Assembly (NCBI RefSeq): GCF_013184985.2
Contig: NZ_CP063418.1
Span: 434,001 to 498,000 of the forward strand
Direction: 5' to 3'
Length of the DNA: 64,000 nucleotides
DNA from: Actinomyces faecalis
GTDB lineage: Bacteria > Actinomycetota > Actinomycetes > Actinomycetales > Actinomycetaceae
The notes beneath the pieces were generated by a model. The model was not told the origin of the DNA, did no database searches, and saw only the letters and a list, made by a program, of their open reading frames with translations. The translations under genes and the position numbers were made by a program. This document shows positions 51,977-60,645 of this stretch, piece after piece. Numbering within the stretch: the stretch's first letter is position 1; each line of letters begins with the position of its first letter.

Positions 51977-53230
51977 ATGGCACCCGCAGCGGTGAGCATT
52001 AGCAACGTCTCCAAGCGTTTTAGGGTCTATAAGAACCGGAACCAGTCCCTCAAGGGCGCCTTCCTGCAGCGAAGCCGCGGGACGCACGAAGACTTCTGGG
52101 CGCTGCGGGACATTGACCTGGAGATCCCGGAGGGTAAGACTTTCGGCCTGCTCGGGCACAACGGCTCGGGCAAGTCCACGCTGCTCAAGTGCATTGCCAA
52201 GATCCTCACCCCTGACTCCGGCTCCATCACCTCCCGTGGCCGCATGGCGGCCATGCTTGAGGTCGGTTCAGGATTTCATCCCGAACTCTCAGGTCGTGAG
52301 AACATCTACCTCAACGGCGAGATCCTCGGTATGAGCCGTAAGGAGATCGATCGTAAGTTTGATGACATCGTCGACTTCTCCGGGGTGGGCGCCTTCATTG
52401 AACAGCCGGTGAAGAACTACTCCTCGGGCATGTACGTGCGTCTAGGTTTCTCCGTGTCCATCCATGTTGAGCCTGACATCCTGCTGGTGGACGAGGTCCT
52501 GGCCGTGGGGGACCTCGACTTTCAAGAACGGTGCTTGGGGAAGTTCGCTGACTTCCGGCAGGAGGGGCGGACGGTCATCGTCGTGTCTCACGGGCTGGAG
52601 CAGATGCGGACCTTCTGTGACCAGGCAGCCTGGCTGGACCGTGGCACGCTGCAGGGGGTGGGGCCGGCCGCCCCCTTGATCGACCGCTACTCAGCCCTGG
52701 CGCACGGTGCTGAGCCCGTGTCTGGGGGCGGTATTCGTTTCGGCAGCGGGGAGGCACAGATTGAGAGGATCGAGGTACTTGACGCCCGGGGGCGGCCAGC
52801 ACACGGTTTCCACGTCGGTGAGGAGATGACACTCCGGCTTCATTACCGCGCTCATGAGGAGCTCTGCAAGCCAGTCTTTGGTGTGTCCGTGGACACCAAG
52901 GACGGTCAGGTGGTGTGGGGCCTGCACGGTCTTGATGCTGGCTTCCAGCCCGCCCGAATCCTCCCGGGGGAGGGCAGTGTCGATGTCCACATCCCAAAGC
53001 TGATGCTTCGACCCAACACCTACGTCGTCCAGGCCTCCATCCAGCCGCCGCACCTGACGACCGTCATTGATGCGTTGCAGCGCTCAACGGGTTTCGAGGT
53101 CCTTCCTGGGCCCTTGATGGAGTCTGGGGGACTGGTAGCCCTGGGGGCGTCGTTCGGCAACCTCATGCCGCCAGCGCCTTTGGCGCAGACCCCGGTACGT
53201 GAGGCCCCCACCCAGGAGGGGCCCGCCTAG
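51977..53230 (+). CDS. ABC polysaccharide exporter ATPase (Wzt/RgpD-like) with C-terminal substrate-binding domain
   Basis: A 417-residue ATPase. Nucleotide-binding domain 1-245: Walker A LLGHNGSGKSTLLKC (residues 55-69), GSGFHPELSGRENIYLNG typical of Wzt, signature VKNYSSGMYVRLGFS, Walker B DILLVDEVLAVGD and switch His in VIVVSHGLEQM. Residues ~250-390 form a Wzt-C-like beta domain (IERIEVLDARGRPAHGFHVG, MTLRLHYRAHEELCKPVFGV) that in other Wzt proteins recognises the modified non-reducing end of the glycan. This suggests that chain length or capping controls export here. Confidence 0.93.
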   Translation: MAPAAVSISNVSKRFRVYKNRNQSLKGAFLQRSRGTHEDFWALRDIDLEIPEGKTFGLLGHNGSGKSTLLKCIAKILTPDSGSITSRGRMAAMLEVGSGFHPELSGRENIYLNGEILGMSRKEIDRKFDDIVDFSGVGAFIEQPVKNYSSGMYVRLGFSVSIHVEPDILLVDEVLAVGDLDFQERCLGKFADFRQEGRTVIVVSHGLEQMRTFCDQAAWLDRGTLQGVGPAAPLIDRYSALAHGAEPVSGGGIRFGSGEAQIERIEVLDARGRPAHGFHVGEEMTLRLHYRAHEELCKPVFGVSVDTKDGQVVWGLHGLDAGFQPARILPGEGSVDVHIPKLMLRPNTYVVQASIQPPHLTTVIDALQRSTGFEVLPGPLMESGGLVALGASFGNLMPPAPLAQTPVREAPTQEGPA

Positions 53231-53256
53231 GCCCGCCGTCGCAGGGGTCTGGCGGG

Positions 53257-54219
53257 TTACCCACGCGGGTGCTCGCGGTGAGCAAGCATCACCACGGCTT
53301 CTCGCAGCCCCTGCGCCACCGGGCCGCGCAGCCCTGTCCGCATGGCCCGGACGGTGGTGCGTACCAGTGCCCGGTACAGGACGCGGCGTGGTGCGTGCTC
53401 GGCGGCCACAAGGATCCGGTTGCGGGTGTTGACCCGGATGAACATGGGGCTAGAAGTCCCCGACGACGCCGCGTGCTCATGGTGGACGACGGCCTCCTTA
53501 ACAAATCGCACGGTGTAGCCATGCTCACGCAGGCGCCAGGACAGGTCGGTGTCCTCGTAGTACATGAACAGGTCCTCGCGGAAGCCTCCGAGCGCGGTCC
53601 ACACGCTGGTCCGGATCGCGCAGGCCCCGCCGCACAGCCCAAAGACGTCTGGCTCGGCCTCCAAGGACTCAAGCGGTTCCAGCCATGAGCGGTCGTAGCC
53701 GTTGCCCGAGGCGTCCACGATGTTGCCCGTGGAGTTGACCAGCACCGTGCCCAGCCCCTGCGCCTCCTCATGCGTGCTCACACGCCTCCAACGATTCCCG
53801 TCCAGGTCCGTCAGCGCCTCCTCGCGCGAGGAGGCTGGGACCCAGCGCCCAGACAGCACCATGAGCGCGGTGGTCGCGCCGACTGGTGAGGAGGCATCAG
53901 CCAGCGGGGCCACCAGGGCGTCCAGGAAGCCGGGCTCAGCGACGGCGTCGTTGTTGAGCAGGACGAGCACGTCCTGGCTCGTCCCTGCCGCACCCGCGTT
54001 GACCCCGGCCCCGAAGCCGAGGTTCACCTCGGTCTCTACCACGCTCAGGCCTGCCTCGCGCAGGCGCTGTGCGGAGTCGTCACCGGAGGCGTTGTCCACC
54101 ACGACCAGTGCGTCGCCCTCATGCAGCTGTGGCAGGAGAGAGTGGCAGGCCCGGATAGTGAGCTCGGGCTGTCTCCAGTTGACGACGACGGCCCTCACGC
54201 TCGGGCGCCGCCCGCTCAC
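53257..54219 (-). CDS. GT2 glycosyltransferase, rhamnosyltransferase-like
   Basis: A 320-residue GT-A enzyme. VRAVVVNWRQPELTIRACHS (residues 8-27), VVDNASGDDSAQRL, NLGFGAGVNAGAAG, the DxD in VLLNNDAVAEP, FGLCGGACAIR and LGGFREDLFMYYEDTDLSWR (ED base) match rhamnosyltransferase-type GT2 proteins in wall polysaccharide loci. Start GTG 54219 overlaps the stop of the upstream GT4 gene by GTGA. It is convergent with the ABC ATPase gene, 26 bp away. Confidence 0.88.
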   Translation of the reverse strand: MSGRRPSVRAVVVNWRQPELTIRACHSLLPQLHEGDALVVVDNASGDDSAQRLREAGLSVVETEVNLGFGAGVNAGAAGTSQDVLVLLNNDAVAEPGFLDALVAPLADASSPVGATTALMVLSGRWVPASSREEALTDLDGNRWRRVSTHEEAQGLGTVLVNSTGNIVDASGNGYDRSWLEPLESLEAEPDVFGLCGGACAIRTSVWTALGGFREDLFMYYEDTDLSWRLREHGYTVRFVKEAVVHHEHAASSGTSSPMFIRVNTRNRILVAAEHAPRRVLYRALVRTTVRAMRTGLRGPVAQGLREAVVMLAHREHPRG

Positions 54220-55367
54220 CGCAGGCCTCCCACCAGCGCCTCGTACACGGCTGTGTGGGCCGCTGCACAGGCTTGCCAGGTGAAGTCTCCGGCACGGGTA
54301 CGGCCAGCCTCGGCCAGGGTGTCATGCTCCGCCCCGACGGCCACGGCCAGCTGGCCTGCGATCTCCTGCGGGGAGTCGGGGGAGGCCAGCAGGCCTACGT
54401 CGCCGCAGACCTCCTCCATACAGGTGCCCCGGCTCGTGACCACCGGGGTGCCGTAGGCCATCGCCTCGAGCACCGGCAGGCCGAAGCCCTCCCAATGAGA
54501 GGGGAAGCAGAAGGCGCGTGCCCCGCTGTAGGCGGCGGCCAGATCGTCGTCGGACAGGCGTCCCAGTACGTGGACCCGGCCCGTCAGGGCCGGTGGCAGC
54601 GGACGGGAGGAGGAGTCCTCGCCCCAGCCCACCGGTCCAACGAGCACGAGGTCAAGGTCCGGGTGGTCGGGGGCGAGAATCTCAAAGGCCTGCAGCAGCC
54701 CTTCGAGGTTCTTACGGGGCTCGCGCGTGCCGGTCCACAGCACGTACTCGTTCGTCAGACCGTGGACTGAGCGGAAGGCGCTGATGGCTCCGGAAGGGAG
54801 CGCTCGCCTGCGCACCCCGTGAGGAACCACCTCCAGATGACGCGCCTCGATCCCTGCCGCTATGCAGTCGTCAGCCGTCGCCTGGGAGGGGACGATGATG
54901 ACATCGGCCAGGGCGCGGGTCCGCTCCAGACAACGGCGGAAGTAGGAGTCGCCATGTCGGGTGAAGTGCTCCGGCGAGCGCAGGAAGGCGAGGTCATGGA
55001 CCGTGACAGCCAGGGGAAGGCGAGTTCCGGGAACCGCCCAGGTCGTGGCGTGGACCAGGTCGGCGCCAGGGACCAGGTGCTCAGCCCGTGGATACCCCAG
55101 GTGGTTCCACGCCTCGTACAGGGCCGTGCGGGGCAGTGGGCTGCGGGCCACCGCCATCGACCTCGGTAGACCGAGCTGGGTGGGGGAGGGCTGGTCGGGG
55201 TGCCGGGCGGCCAGGCCCGCCAGTTGCGTCCCCTGACTGGCCAGTGCTGTGGCGAGCTCACGGATGTAGGTTCCTGACCCGCCAGGTACCGGCTGCCACA
55301 GCTGCTCGACCACCATGACGATCCGGGGGCCGTCTGGCCGGGGCAGGGCCGGTTGCTGCGCGTCCAT
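54216..55367 (-). CDS. GT4 glycosyltransferase
   Basis: A 383-residue GT-B enzyme. VMVVEQLWQPVPGGSGTYIR (residues 17-36) is the N-terminal glycine-rich loop; HATTWAVP, VTVHDLAFLRSPEHFTRHGD and VVPHGVRRR are typical of the WbpY/mannosyl-rhamnosyl GT4 group. The donor domain has LWTGTREPRKNLEGLLQAFE, FPSHWEGFGLPVLEAMAYGT (E-x7-E) and VTSRGTCMEEV. ATG 55367 was selected because TAGGGT lies 7 nt upstream. It resembles the divergent neighbour at 55447, so the two may be paralogues acting in sequence. Confidence 0.87.
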   Translation of the reverse strand: MDAQQPALPRPDGPRIVMVVEQLWQPVPGGSGTYIRELATALASQGTQLAGLAARHPDQPSPTQLGLPRSMAVARSPLPRTALYEAWNHLGYPRAEHLVPGADLVHATTWAVPGTRLPLAVTVHDLAFLRSPEHFTRHGDSYFRRCLERTRALADVIIVPSQATADDCIAAGIEARHLEVVPHGVRRRALPSGAISAFRSVHGLTNEYVLWTGTREPRKNLEGLLQAFEILAPDHPDLDLVLVGPVGWGEDSSSRPLPPALTGRVHVLGRLSDDDLAAAYSGARAFCFPSHWEGFGLPVLEAMAYGTPVVTSRGTCMEEVCGDVGLLASPDSPQEIAGQLAVAVGAEHDTLAEAGRTRAGDFTWQACAAAHTAVYEALVGGLR

Positions 55368-55380
55368 AGGACCAACCCTA
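55368..55380 (-). promoter_or_regulatory. Leaderless -10 box for the GT4 gene at 55367
   Basis: TAGGGT on the minus strand (55380-55375), 7-nt spacer, ATG at 55367. Confidence 0.55.
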
Positions 55381-55433
55381 GGCTGGCCGGCAGCGACAGG
55401 GCTGGATATCCCCAGGTGGCGGCAGTGCCCGGC

Positions 55434-55446
55434 TACCCTCGGTACC
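55434..55446 (+). promoter_or_regulatory. Leaderless -10 box for the GT4 gene at 55447
   Basis: TACCCT at 55434-55439, 7-nt spacer, ATG at 55447. Confidence 0.55.
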
Positions 55447-56586
55447 ATGAAGGTCCTGCTTGACGCCACCGCGATCCCCGCCAACCTGGGAGGGGTGGGG
55501 CGCTATGTTGACGATCTCGTTCCCGAGCTCATCGCCCAGGGAGTGAGGCTGTCCATGGCGGTCCAGGAGCGCGACGTCAAGCACTTCCGTGTCAAGGTGC
55601 CTCAGGCCCGACTCTTCCCTGTCCCGGCCCGGCTGACCAACCGGGGTCTGCGGATGGCGTGGGAGCAGACCGGGCTGCCGGCCCTGGTGCGGCGGATCCG
55701 CCCCGACGTCCTCCACTGCCCGCACTACACCTATCCAGTCCTCCACGGCGTGCCCGTGGTCGTCACCCTCCATGACGCCACCTTTTTCTCCCATCCTCAG
55801 GCCCACACCCAGGTCAAGCAGGCATTCTTTACCCGTGCTATCGCCCGGGCTGTGCGTGGCGCTGACGCGCTGGTCGTGCCCTCGGCCGCGACCCGGGACG
55901 AGACCCTGCGCTACGTGGCGGGGGACCCGGCGCGCTTCACCGTGGCCTACCACGGGGTGGACACGTCGGTCTTCCACCCTGTCGATGACGCCGAGCGTGC
56001 CCGGGTGGCGGCCTCTTTGGGGTTGACGGGGCAGCGGTACATCGGGTTCCTGGGGACCCTGGAACCGCGCAAGAACGTCCCGAACCTCGTGCGTGGCTGG
56101 GTCCAGGCCTTCCGCGACGATCCTGAGCCCCCCGCTCTCGTCCTGGCCGGTGGCAAGGGGTGGGACGAGCAGATTGATCCTGCCCTGGCCGAGGTACCCT
56201 CCCACATGAGGGTGCTGCGTCCGGGATACCTGCCGCTGGAGGACCTTCCGGGCTTCCTCTCTGGCTGCGAGGTCCTGGCCTACCCCTCGATCGCCGAGGG
56301 CTTCGGTCTGCCGGTCCTGGAGGCGATGGCCTGTGGCGCGGCCGTGCTCACGACCCGCCAGACCAGCCTACCGGAGGTCGGCGGCCAGGCTGTGGCCTAC
56401 TGCGGGCTGGAGGCGGAGGCGATCGCGCGGGCACTGGTGGAGCTGGACGCGGACCCTGTGCGTCGTGCCGGCCTGAGTCGAGATGCCCAGGCCCGCGCCC
56501 TGAGCGAGCAGTTCACCTGGGCGGCCTCAGCACGGGCGCATGTGGATGCCTACGAGGTGGCGCTGCTGGCTCGGGGGCGGGTCTGA
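55447..56586 (+). CDS. GT4 glycosyltransferase
   Basis: A 379-residue GT-B enzyme. KVLLDATAIPANLGGVGRYV (residues 2-21), HCPHYTYPVLHGVPVVVTLH, VPSAATRDETLRYVAGDPAR and VAYHGVDTSVFHPVDD form the acceptor half and linker. YIGFLGTLEPRKNVPNLVRG, LRPGYLPLEDLPGFLSGCEV and YPSIAEGFGLPVLEAMACGA (E-x7-E) form the donor half. It matches the mannosyl/rhamnosyl GT4 type often found with rml genes; rmlCD follows 28 bp later. Confidence 0.88.
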   Translation: MKVLLDATAIPANLGGVGRYVDDLVPELIAQGVRLSMAVQERDVKHFRVKVPQARLFPVPARLTNRGLRMAWEQTGLPALVRRIRPDVLHCPHYTYPVLHGVPVVVTLHDATFFSHPQAHTQVKQAFFTRAIARAVRGADALVVPSAATRDETLRYVAGDPARFTVAYHGVDTSVFHPVDDAERARVAASLGLTGQRYIGFLGTLEPRKNVPNLVRGWVQAFRDDPEPPALVLAGGKGWDEQIDPALAEVPSHMRVLRPGYLPLEDLPGFLSGCEVLAYPSIAEGFGLPVLEAMACGAAVLTTRQTSLPEVGGQAVAYCGLEAEAIARALVELDADPVRRAGLSRDAQARALSEQFTWAASARAHVDAYEVALLARGRV

Positions 56587-56614
56587 GTGCCTTAGAGTAA
56601 GCAAGGAGTAACAG

Positions 56615-58096
56615 GTGGCGACGCCTTCGCACACACGGATGGAGATCATGCACGACCTCACCAAGCCCCTCGGTGTGGAGAGCACGCCGATTCCCGGCTT
56701 CCTGCGTATTGACCTGACTGTCCACGGGGACAACCGTGGGTGGTTCAAGGAGAACTGGCAGCGGGAGAAGATGGTGGCCCTGGGGCTGCCGGACTTCGGC
56801 CCGGTGCAGAACAACATCTCCTTCAATGACGAGGTCGGCGTAACCCGTGGTATCCATGCCGAGCCTTGGGACAAGTTCGTCTCGGTGGCCACTGGCCGGG
56901 TCTTCGGTGCCTGGGTAGACCTGCGTGAGGGACCTACCTTCGGCACGGTCTACACCACTGAGATCGATCCCACCGTGGCCGTCTTCGTGCCCAAGGGGGT
57001 GGGCAATGCTTACCAGACCCTGGAGCCGGGTACTGCCTACACCTATCTGGTCAATGACCACTGGTCGTCGCAGGCGCACTACACCTTCCTCAACCTGGCT
57101 GATGAAACCGCTGCAGTCCCGTGGCCGATCCCGCTGGACCAGGCCATCCTCTCGGACAAGGACAAGGCCCACCCACGCCTGGCTGAGGTGGTGCCCTTTC
57201 CGGCCCCACAACAGCAGGGACGCAGGGTACTGGTCACAGGGGCGGGTGGCCAGCTGGGCCGTGAGCTCATGGCCCAGCTCCCGCTGGCCGGGTTCGAGGC
57301 TACTGGCGTGGACCTGCCCGACCTGGACATTGCCGATCGTGCGCAGGTCGAGGCGATGGACTGGTCGCGGTATGACGTCATCATCAACGCGGCCGCATGG
57401 ACCGCGGTAGACGCCGCCGAGACCGCCGAGGGCCGTCCCCAGGCATGGAGGGCCAACGCGACCGGCCCGGCCAACCTCGCCCGAGTCGCCGCGGCGCGTG
57501 GGCTGACTCTGGTCCATATCTCGACCGAGTACGTCTTTGACGGGACACATGAGCCACACCGGGAGGATGAGCCTCTGAGCCCGCTAGGTGTCTACGGCCA
57601 GTCTAAGGCCGGCGGGGACTGCGCGGTGATGGCAATGCCTCGGCACTACCTGGTTCGGACAAGCTGGGTTGTGGGTGATGGTAAGAACTTCGTGAAGACC
57701 ATGGCCTCGCTTGCCGAGAAAGGCGTGCGTCCAACGGTCGTGGAGGATCAGACTGGCCGTCTGACTTTCACCTCAGATCTGGCAGCAGGGATCATCCACC
57801 TGCTAGAAGCTAAGGCTGACTACGGTGTTTACAACCTCTCTGGTGAAGGGCCTGTGGTCTCTTGGTGCGACGTCGCGAAACGGGTCTACGAGCTAGTTGG
57901 GCATGACGCGGAAGAGATCACTCCAGTCACAACTGCGGAGTACTACGAAGGTAAGGTGGGGATTTCTCCAAGACCCCTTAAGAGTGCCCTGGACATCTCC
58001 AAGATCAAAGCCCTGGGTTTCATGCCTGGCAACTCAATGAAACGACTTGAAGATGAAATTCACGTCATTCTTAATTCCAGGGGGACGGAGAAGTGA
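56615..58096 (+). CDS. RmlC-RmlD fusion: dTDP-4-keto-6-deoxyglucose 3,5-epimerase / dTDP-4-keto-rhamnose reductase
   Basis: A 493-residue bifunctional protein performing the last two steps to dTDP-L-rhamnose. Residues ~1-195 are RmlC: HGDNRGWFKENWQREKMV, VQNNISFNDEVGVTRGIHAE (catalytic His), KFVSVATGRVFGAWVDLREG and FVPKGVGNAYQTLEPGTAYT. Residues ~205-493 are RmlD: RRVLVTGAGGQLGRELMAQL, NAAAWTAVDAAE, HISTEYVFDGTHEPHREDEP, PLGVYGQSKAGGD (Tyr-Lys) and LVRTSWVVGDGKNFV. Start GTG 56615 has AAGGAG 6 nt upstream. The fusion is known in Actinomyces and Bifidobacterium. From roughly 57.65 kb onward the G+C content falls, so the RmlD end looks imported together with the next gene. Confidence 0.94.
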   Translation: MATPSHTRMEIMHDLTKPLGVESTPIPGFLRIDLTVHGDNRGWFKENWQREKMVALGLPDFGPVQNNISFNDEVGVTRGIHAEPWDKFVSVATGRVFGAWVDLREGPTFGTVYTTEIDPTVAVFVPKGVGNAYQTLEPGTAYTYLVNDHWSSQAHYTFLNLADETAAVPWPIPLDQAILSDKDKAHPRLAEVVPFPAPQQQGRRVLVTGAGGQLGRELMAQLPLAGFEATGVDLPDLDIADRAQVEAMDWSRYDVIINAAAWTAVDAAETAEGRPQAWRANATGPANLARVAAARGLTLVHISTEYVFDGTHEPHREDEPLSPLGVYGQSKAGGDCAVMAMPRHYLVRTSWVVGDGKNFVKTMASLAEKGVRPTVVEDQTGRLTFTSDLAAGIIHLLEAKADYGVYNLSGEGPVVSWCDVAKRVYELVGHDAEEITPVTTAEYYEGKVGISPRPLKSALDISKIKALGFMPGNSMKRLEDEIHVILNSRGTEK

Positions 58097-59535
58097 GTGC
58101 TCCGATGGTGATGGATGGTGAGAGGGGGAGCGAGAGAGGTAGTGTAGTCGGCCGCCGGGTTGCGGGTGAGGGTTTGCGCGCTTATCGGATGAGGGTGTCG
58201 CTATTCCTTTCTTGGGCGGTACAGCGTTTTAAGAGGCTGCCCACAGTATTTCAGGTCTCCCTGGTCGGGTTGTTTTGGATCGGGGTTTCATCCATCTATG
58301 GGTGGCATTTCATCTCCGAGCATATTCCGTTTTCTAATCAGGATGAATATACGTATGTCGACTATGTAGAAAAAGCGTCGCGAGGAATCCTCCTGCGGCG
58401 CAACATGCTGATTGACCAGTATACTGCGAATGAGCTCTCGTGCAGGGGGATGGAATTCGTCGGGCACGTGGTCGGAGAATGTGGGGTAGATGTCCCGATC
58501 GACGAGCTGCCGATCGGTGGTTACTCGTCGGGAACCATTCATTCTCCGCTCTACTTCTGGATTACTGCAGGAGTAAGCAAGGTCGTCATGTGGATTACGG
58601 GGGCCGGACTCATTCCTGCAGCGAGATTTACGGGTGCGATCTGGCTGGGGGGCGGCGTTGCGACAACCTACTACCTCCTGCGTGAACTAGGGGGTACGAG
58701 GGCTGCATCCGTCAGTGCTGCCATTCTTCTTCTGGTAAGCCCTCAGGCGTGGTGGTCTAATTTCTATGTTACGCCCGATGCCTTCAATATCCTTGCTGGC
58801 GCCTCGATAGTCTTGGCTGCGATAAAGTTTGATCGCGGAAAGAGCGGCCCTTGGTGGTTTATTTTTCTTTCTGTTTTCATGTCGCTCATCAAGTTTCAAG
58901 AGGTTTTCATCTCGATCACCTGTCTGGTGTACTTCGTGCTAAAGGTGATTGTCCTGGAAAGGGGTCGTTCGAGCCGGAGCCGTCATCTTGTGGCGTACGC
59001 AGGGGCCGGAGTTTTTCTGGGGGTCGCGGCACAGTTCTCGTGGCAGTGGTTCAGAATGCGATTGTCTTTGCCGGACGTGCCGGGCTGGGACTATCCCTTG
59101 GATGCGCCGGCTCCTTTTAACCTGCAGCAGGCGCTCGAGCAGATCCCGGCATTCATGACAAATTTGTATGCGGGTCCGGTGTCGATTATGCGTAGCCAGC
59201 TTTATATTCATGCGCATGTCAAGCTTGCGTCGATGCTTGTTGTCGCTGCCCTGATTGCGGCAGCCATCTTCCCTGCACGGATCTCCCGGGCTGATCGCGT
59301 TTTCGTTCTTTCGATGCTGATTAGCCTGCTTAGCCTTGGACCTCTGTTCTACTCCTATATCGCCCTGTCTTCCGATACTGCCTTCCATCTTCCCCCACGT
59401 TATGGTGGTGCATTGCTGCCTGTCTTGTTCGTGGGGTTTCCGTTCATCGTTCGAGGGCGACGGCTTGAGGCTGGCGTGCTTTTGTTCTCAATTTTGACCG
59501 CTGTCGTAGCCTACTACGGCAATTCGTACAGCTGA
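58093..59535 (+). CDS. Lower-GC polytopic membrane protein, GT39/GT-C-like
   Basis: A 480-residue membrane protein with about ten hydrophobic segments after a ~50-residue basic tail. The first external loop (SNQDEYTYVDYVEKASRGIL, about residues 81-100) has acidic residues where GT-C enzymes carry the catalytic Asp; GYSSGTIHSPLYFWITAG resembles GT39-type loops. Base use is unlike the neighbours: positions 58321-58380 hold 22 G+C of 60, against 42 of 60 at 56221-56280. It starts in the GTGA overlap with rmlCD. Likely a horizontally acquired, polysaccharide-specific glycosyltransferase; substrate unknown. Confidence 0.72.
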   Translation: MSAPMVMDGERGSERGSVVGRRVAGEGLRAYRMRVSLFLSWAVQRFKRLPTVFQVSLVGLFWIGVSSIYGWHFISEHIPFSNQDEYTYVDYVEKASRGILLRRNMLIDQYTANELSCRGMEFVGHVVGECGVDVPIDELPIGGYSSGTIHSPLYFWITAGVSKVVMWITGAGLIPAARFTGAIWLGGGVATTYYLLRELGGTRAASVSAAILLLVSPQAWWSNFYVTPDAFNILAGASIVLAAIKFDRGKSGPWWFIFLSVFMSLIKFQEVFISITCLVYFVLKVIVLERGRSSRSRHLVAYAGAGVFLGVAAQFSWQWFRMRLSLPDVPGWDYPLDAPAPFNLQQALEQIPAFMTNLYAGPVSIMRSQLYIHAHVKLASMLVVAALIAAAIFPARISRADRVFVLSMLISLLSLGPLFYSYIALSSDTAFHLPPRYGGALLPVLFVGFPFIVRGRRLEAGVLLFSILTAVVAYYGNSYS

Positions 59536-59595
59536 TCTGGGATGATATGTGCTGCCGTTCGTCTCAGATGCTGACGAGGTAGGGTGCCCGATAGT

Positions 59596-59634
59596 CTTGT
59601 GAGGACGAGAGTGACTGTGCTACGTCCTCACAAG
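59596..59634. terminator. Hairpin between convergent GT-C and licB genes
   Basis: 12-bp perfect stem (59596-59607 with 59623-59634), 15-nt loop. The remaining ~170 bp of this gap show no gene. Confidence 0.65.
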
Positions 59635-59705
59635 AAGCTGGGCCCCTGCGGGACGTCATGCGGCGTCTGGTGCCGCCCTGTGCTGACAGCGTCACCGAGA
59701 GTGGC

Positions 59706-60644
59706 CTAAAGGGTCTGGCGCACCCGTGAGGGCCGCAGGTCCTGCCACTGGGGGGTTGCTGCCAGGACGGTGCAGATGAGGATCGCTACGCAGCAGACGA
59801 CCTGCAACGGCGAGGGTACGGCGTGCTGGAGAAGAAAGGCGAAGATGACCGCCCAGGCGGAGTAAGAGATGTTCAGGGCCATCCCACGCGAAGCGCCGAT
59901 GGTGTTGATCGCCTTGTAATAGAAGAGGTAGGACACGGTGCCCGCCAGGCCTGCCAGGGCGATGACGCCGGCAGCAGGGGTGGTCACGGTTTCCAGTGTG
60001 AAACCGAGGGCGCCTCCCAGCGGGGCTAGGACCACGAGGTAGACCAGCGCGGAGGTGGTCTCACGCAGCTGGAGGGCGGTCTCGTTGTCCACCGCGTCGT
60101 CCCGCATACCCCAGGCCAGGATGACGGCCTCTGAGCCCCAGCCAACCACGCAGGTGAGGGCCCCAGCGATCCCCAGGGGGGCCGATCCCGGAACCTGGGC
60201 CCCGGAGGAGGACCAGCCGACCAGCACGACGGCCCCCAGGGCGGCCAGGAGCGCCAGCACCTGGCGCAGGCGCATCCGCTCCTTGAGAAGCAGCGCCGCC
60301 AGGGCCGTGCCCACCGCAGGGTAGAAGGTAGAGATGATCGCGGTGTAGGCCGGGCCGATGTTGTCGATCGCGATGAGGTAGCCCGACATCCCCAGCGGAC
60401 CACCCAGCAGCGCCGCACCCATGACGGCCTTGCCGCTGCGGGTGGTGGCCGCGGTCAGGGTGTGGCGCAGGCGTCCCCTTACCCCCATGTAGACCAGGAG
60501 GATGAGGGCACAGGCGACGTCGTGCAGGACTGCGGAGGACAGCGAGGCCTGGCCGGCTCCGAGGAAGGGGGCCATGAGCAGGGCGATGCCCAGGACCACC
60601 GTGTCCAGCCCCCACAGGGCGCCGCTGAGAAACCCGTAGCGCAC
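59706..60644 (-). CDS. licB: LicB-type choline permease (drug/metabolite transporter fold)
   Basis: A 312-residue membrane transporter with ten hydrophobic segments in two EamA-like halves. The N-terminus VRYGFLSGALWGLDTVVLGI and LGGPLGMSGYLIAIDNIGPA, IISTFYPAVGTALAALLLKE are characteristic of LicB, the choline importer of lic operons in Haemophilus, Neisseria and pneumococcus. GTG 60644 was chosen: it follows the upstream stop by one base and has GGAGG 6 nt upstream; a longer GTG start at 60677 lacks this. Cotranscribed with the LicC-LicA fusion, which fixes the substrate as choline with reasonable confidence. Confidence 0.88.
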   Translation of the reverse strand: MRYGFLSGALWGLDTVVLGIALLMAPFLGAGQASLSSAVLHDVACALILLVYMGVRGRLRHTLTAATTRSGKAVMGAALLGGPLGMSGYLIAIDNIGPAYTAIISTFYPAVGTALAALLLKERMRLRQVLALLAALGAVVLVGWSSSGAQVPGSAPLGIAGALTCVVGWGSEAVILAWGMRDDAVDNETALQLRETTSALVYLVVLAPLGGALGFTLETVTTPAAGVIALAGLAGTVSYLFYYKAINTIGASRGMALNISYSAWAVIFAFLLQHAVPSPLQVVCCVAILICTVLAATPQWQDLRPSRVRQTL

Positions 60645-60645
60645 C

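Noticed and set aside
58093..59535. Insertion sequence or phage origin for the low-GC segment
   Set aside because: No transposase, integrase, terminal repeats or target duplications were seen; the segment encodes part of RmlD and a membrane protein.
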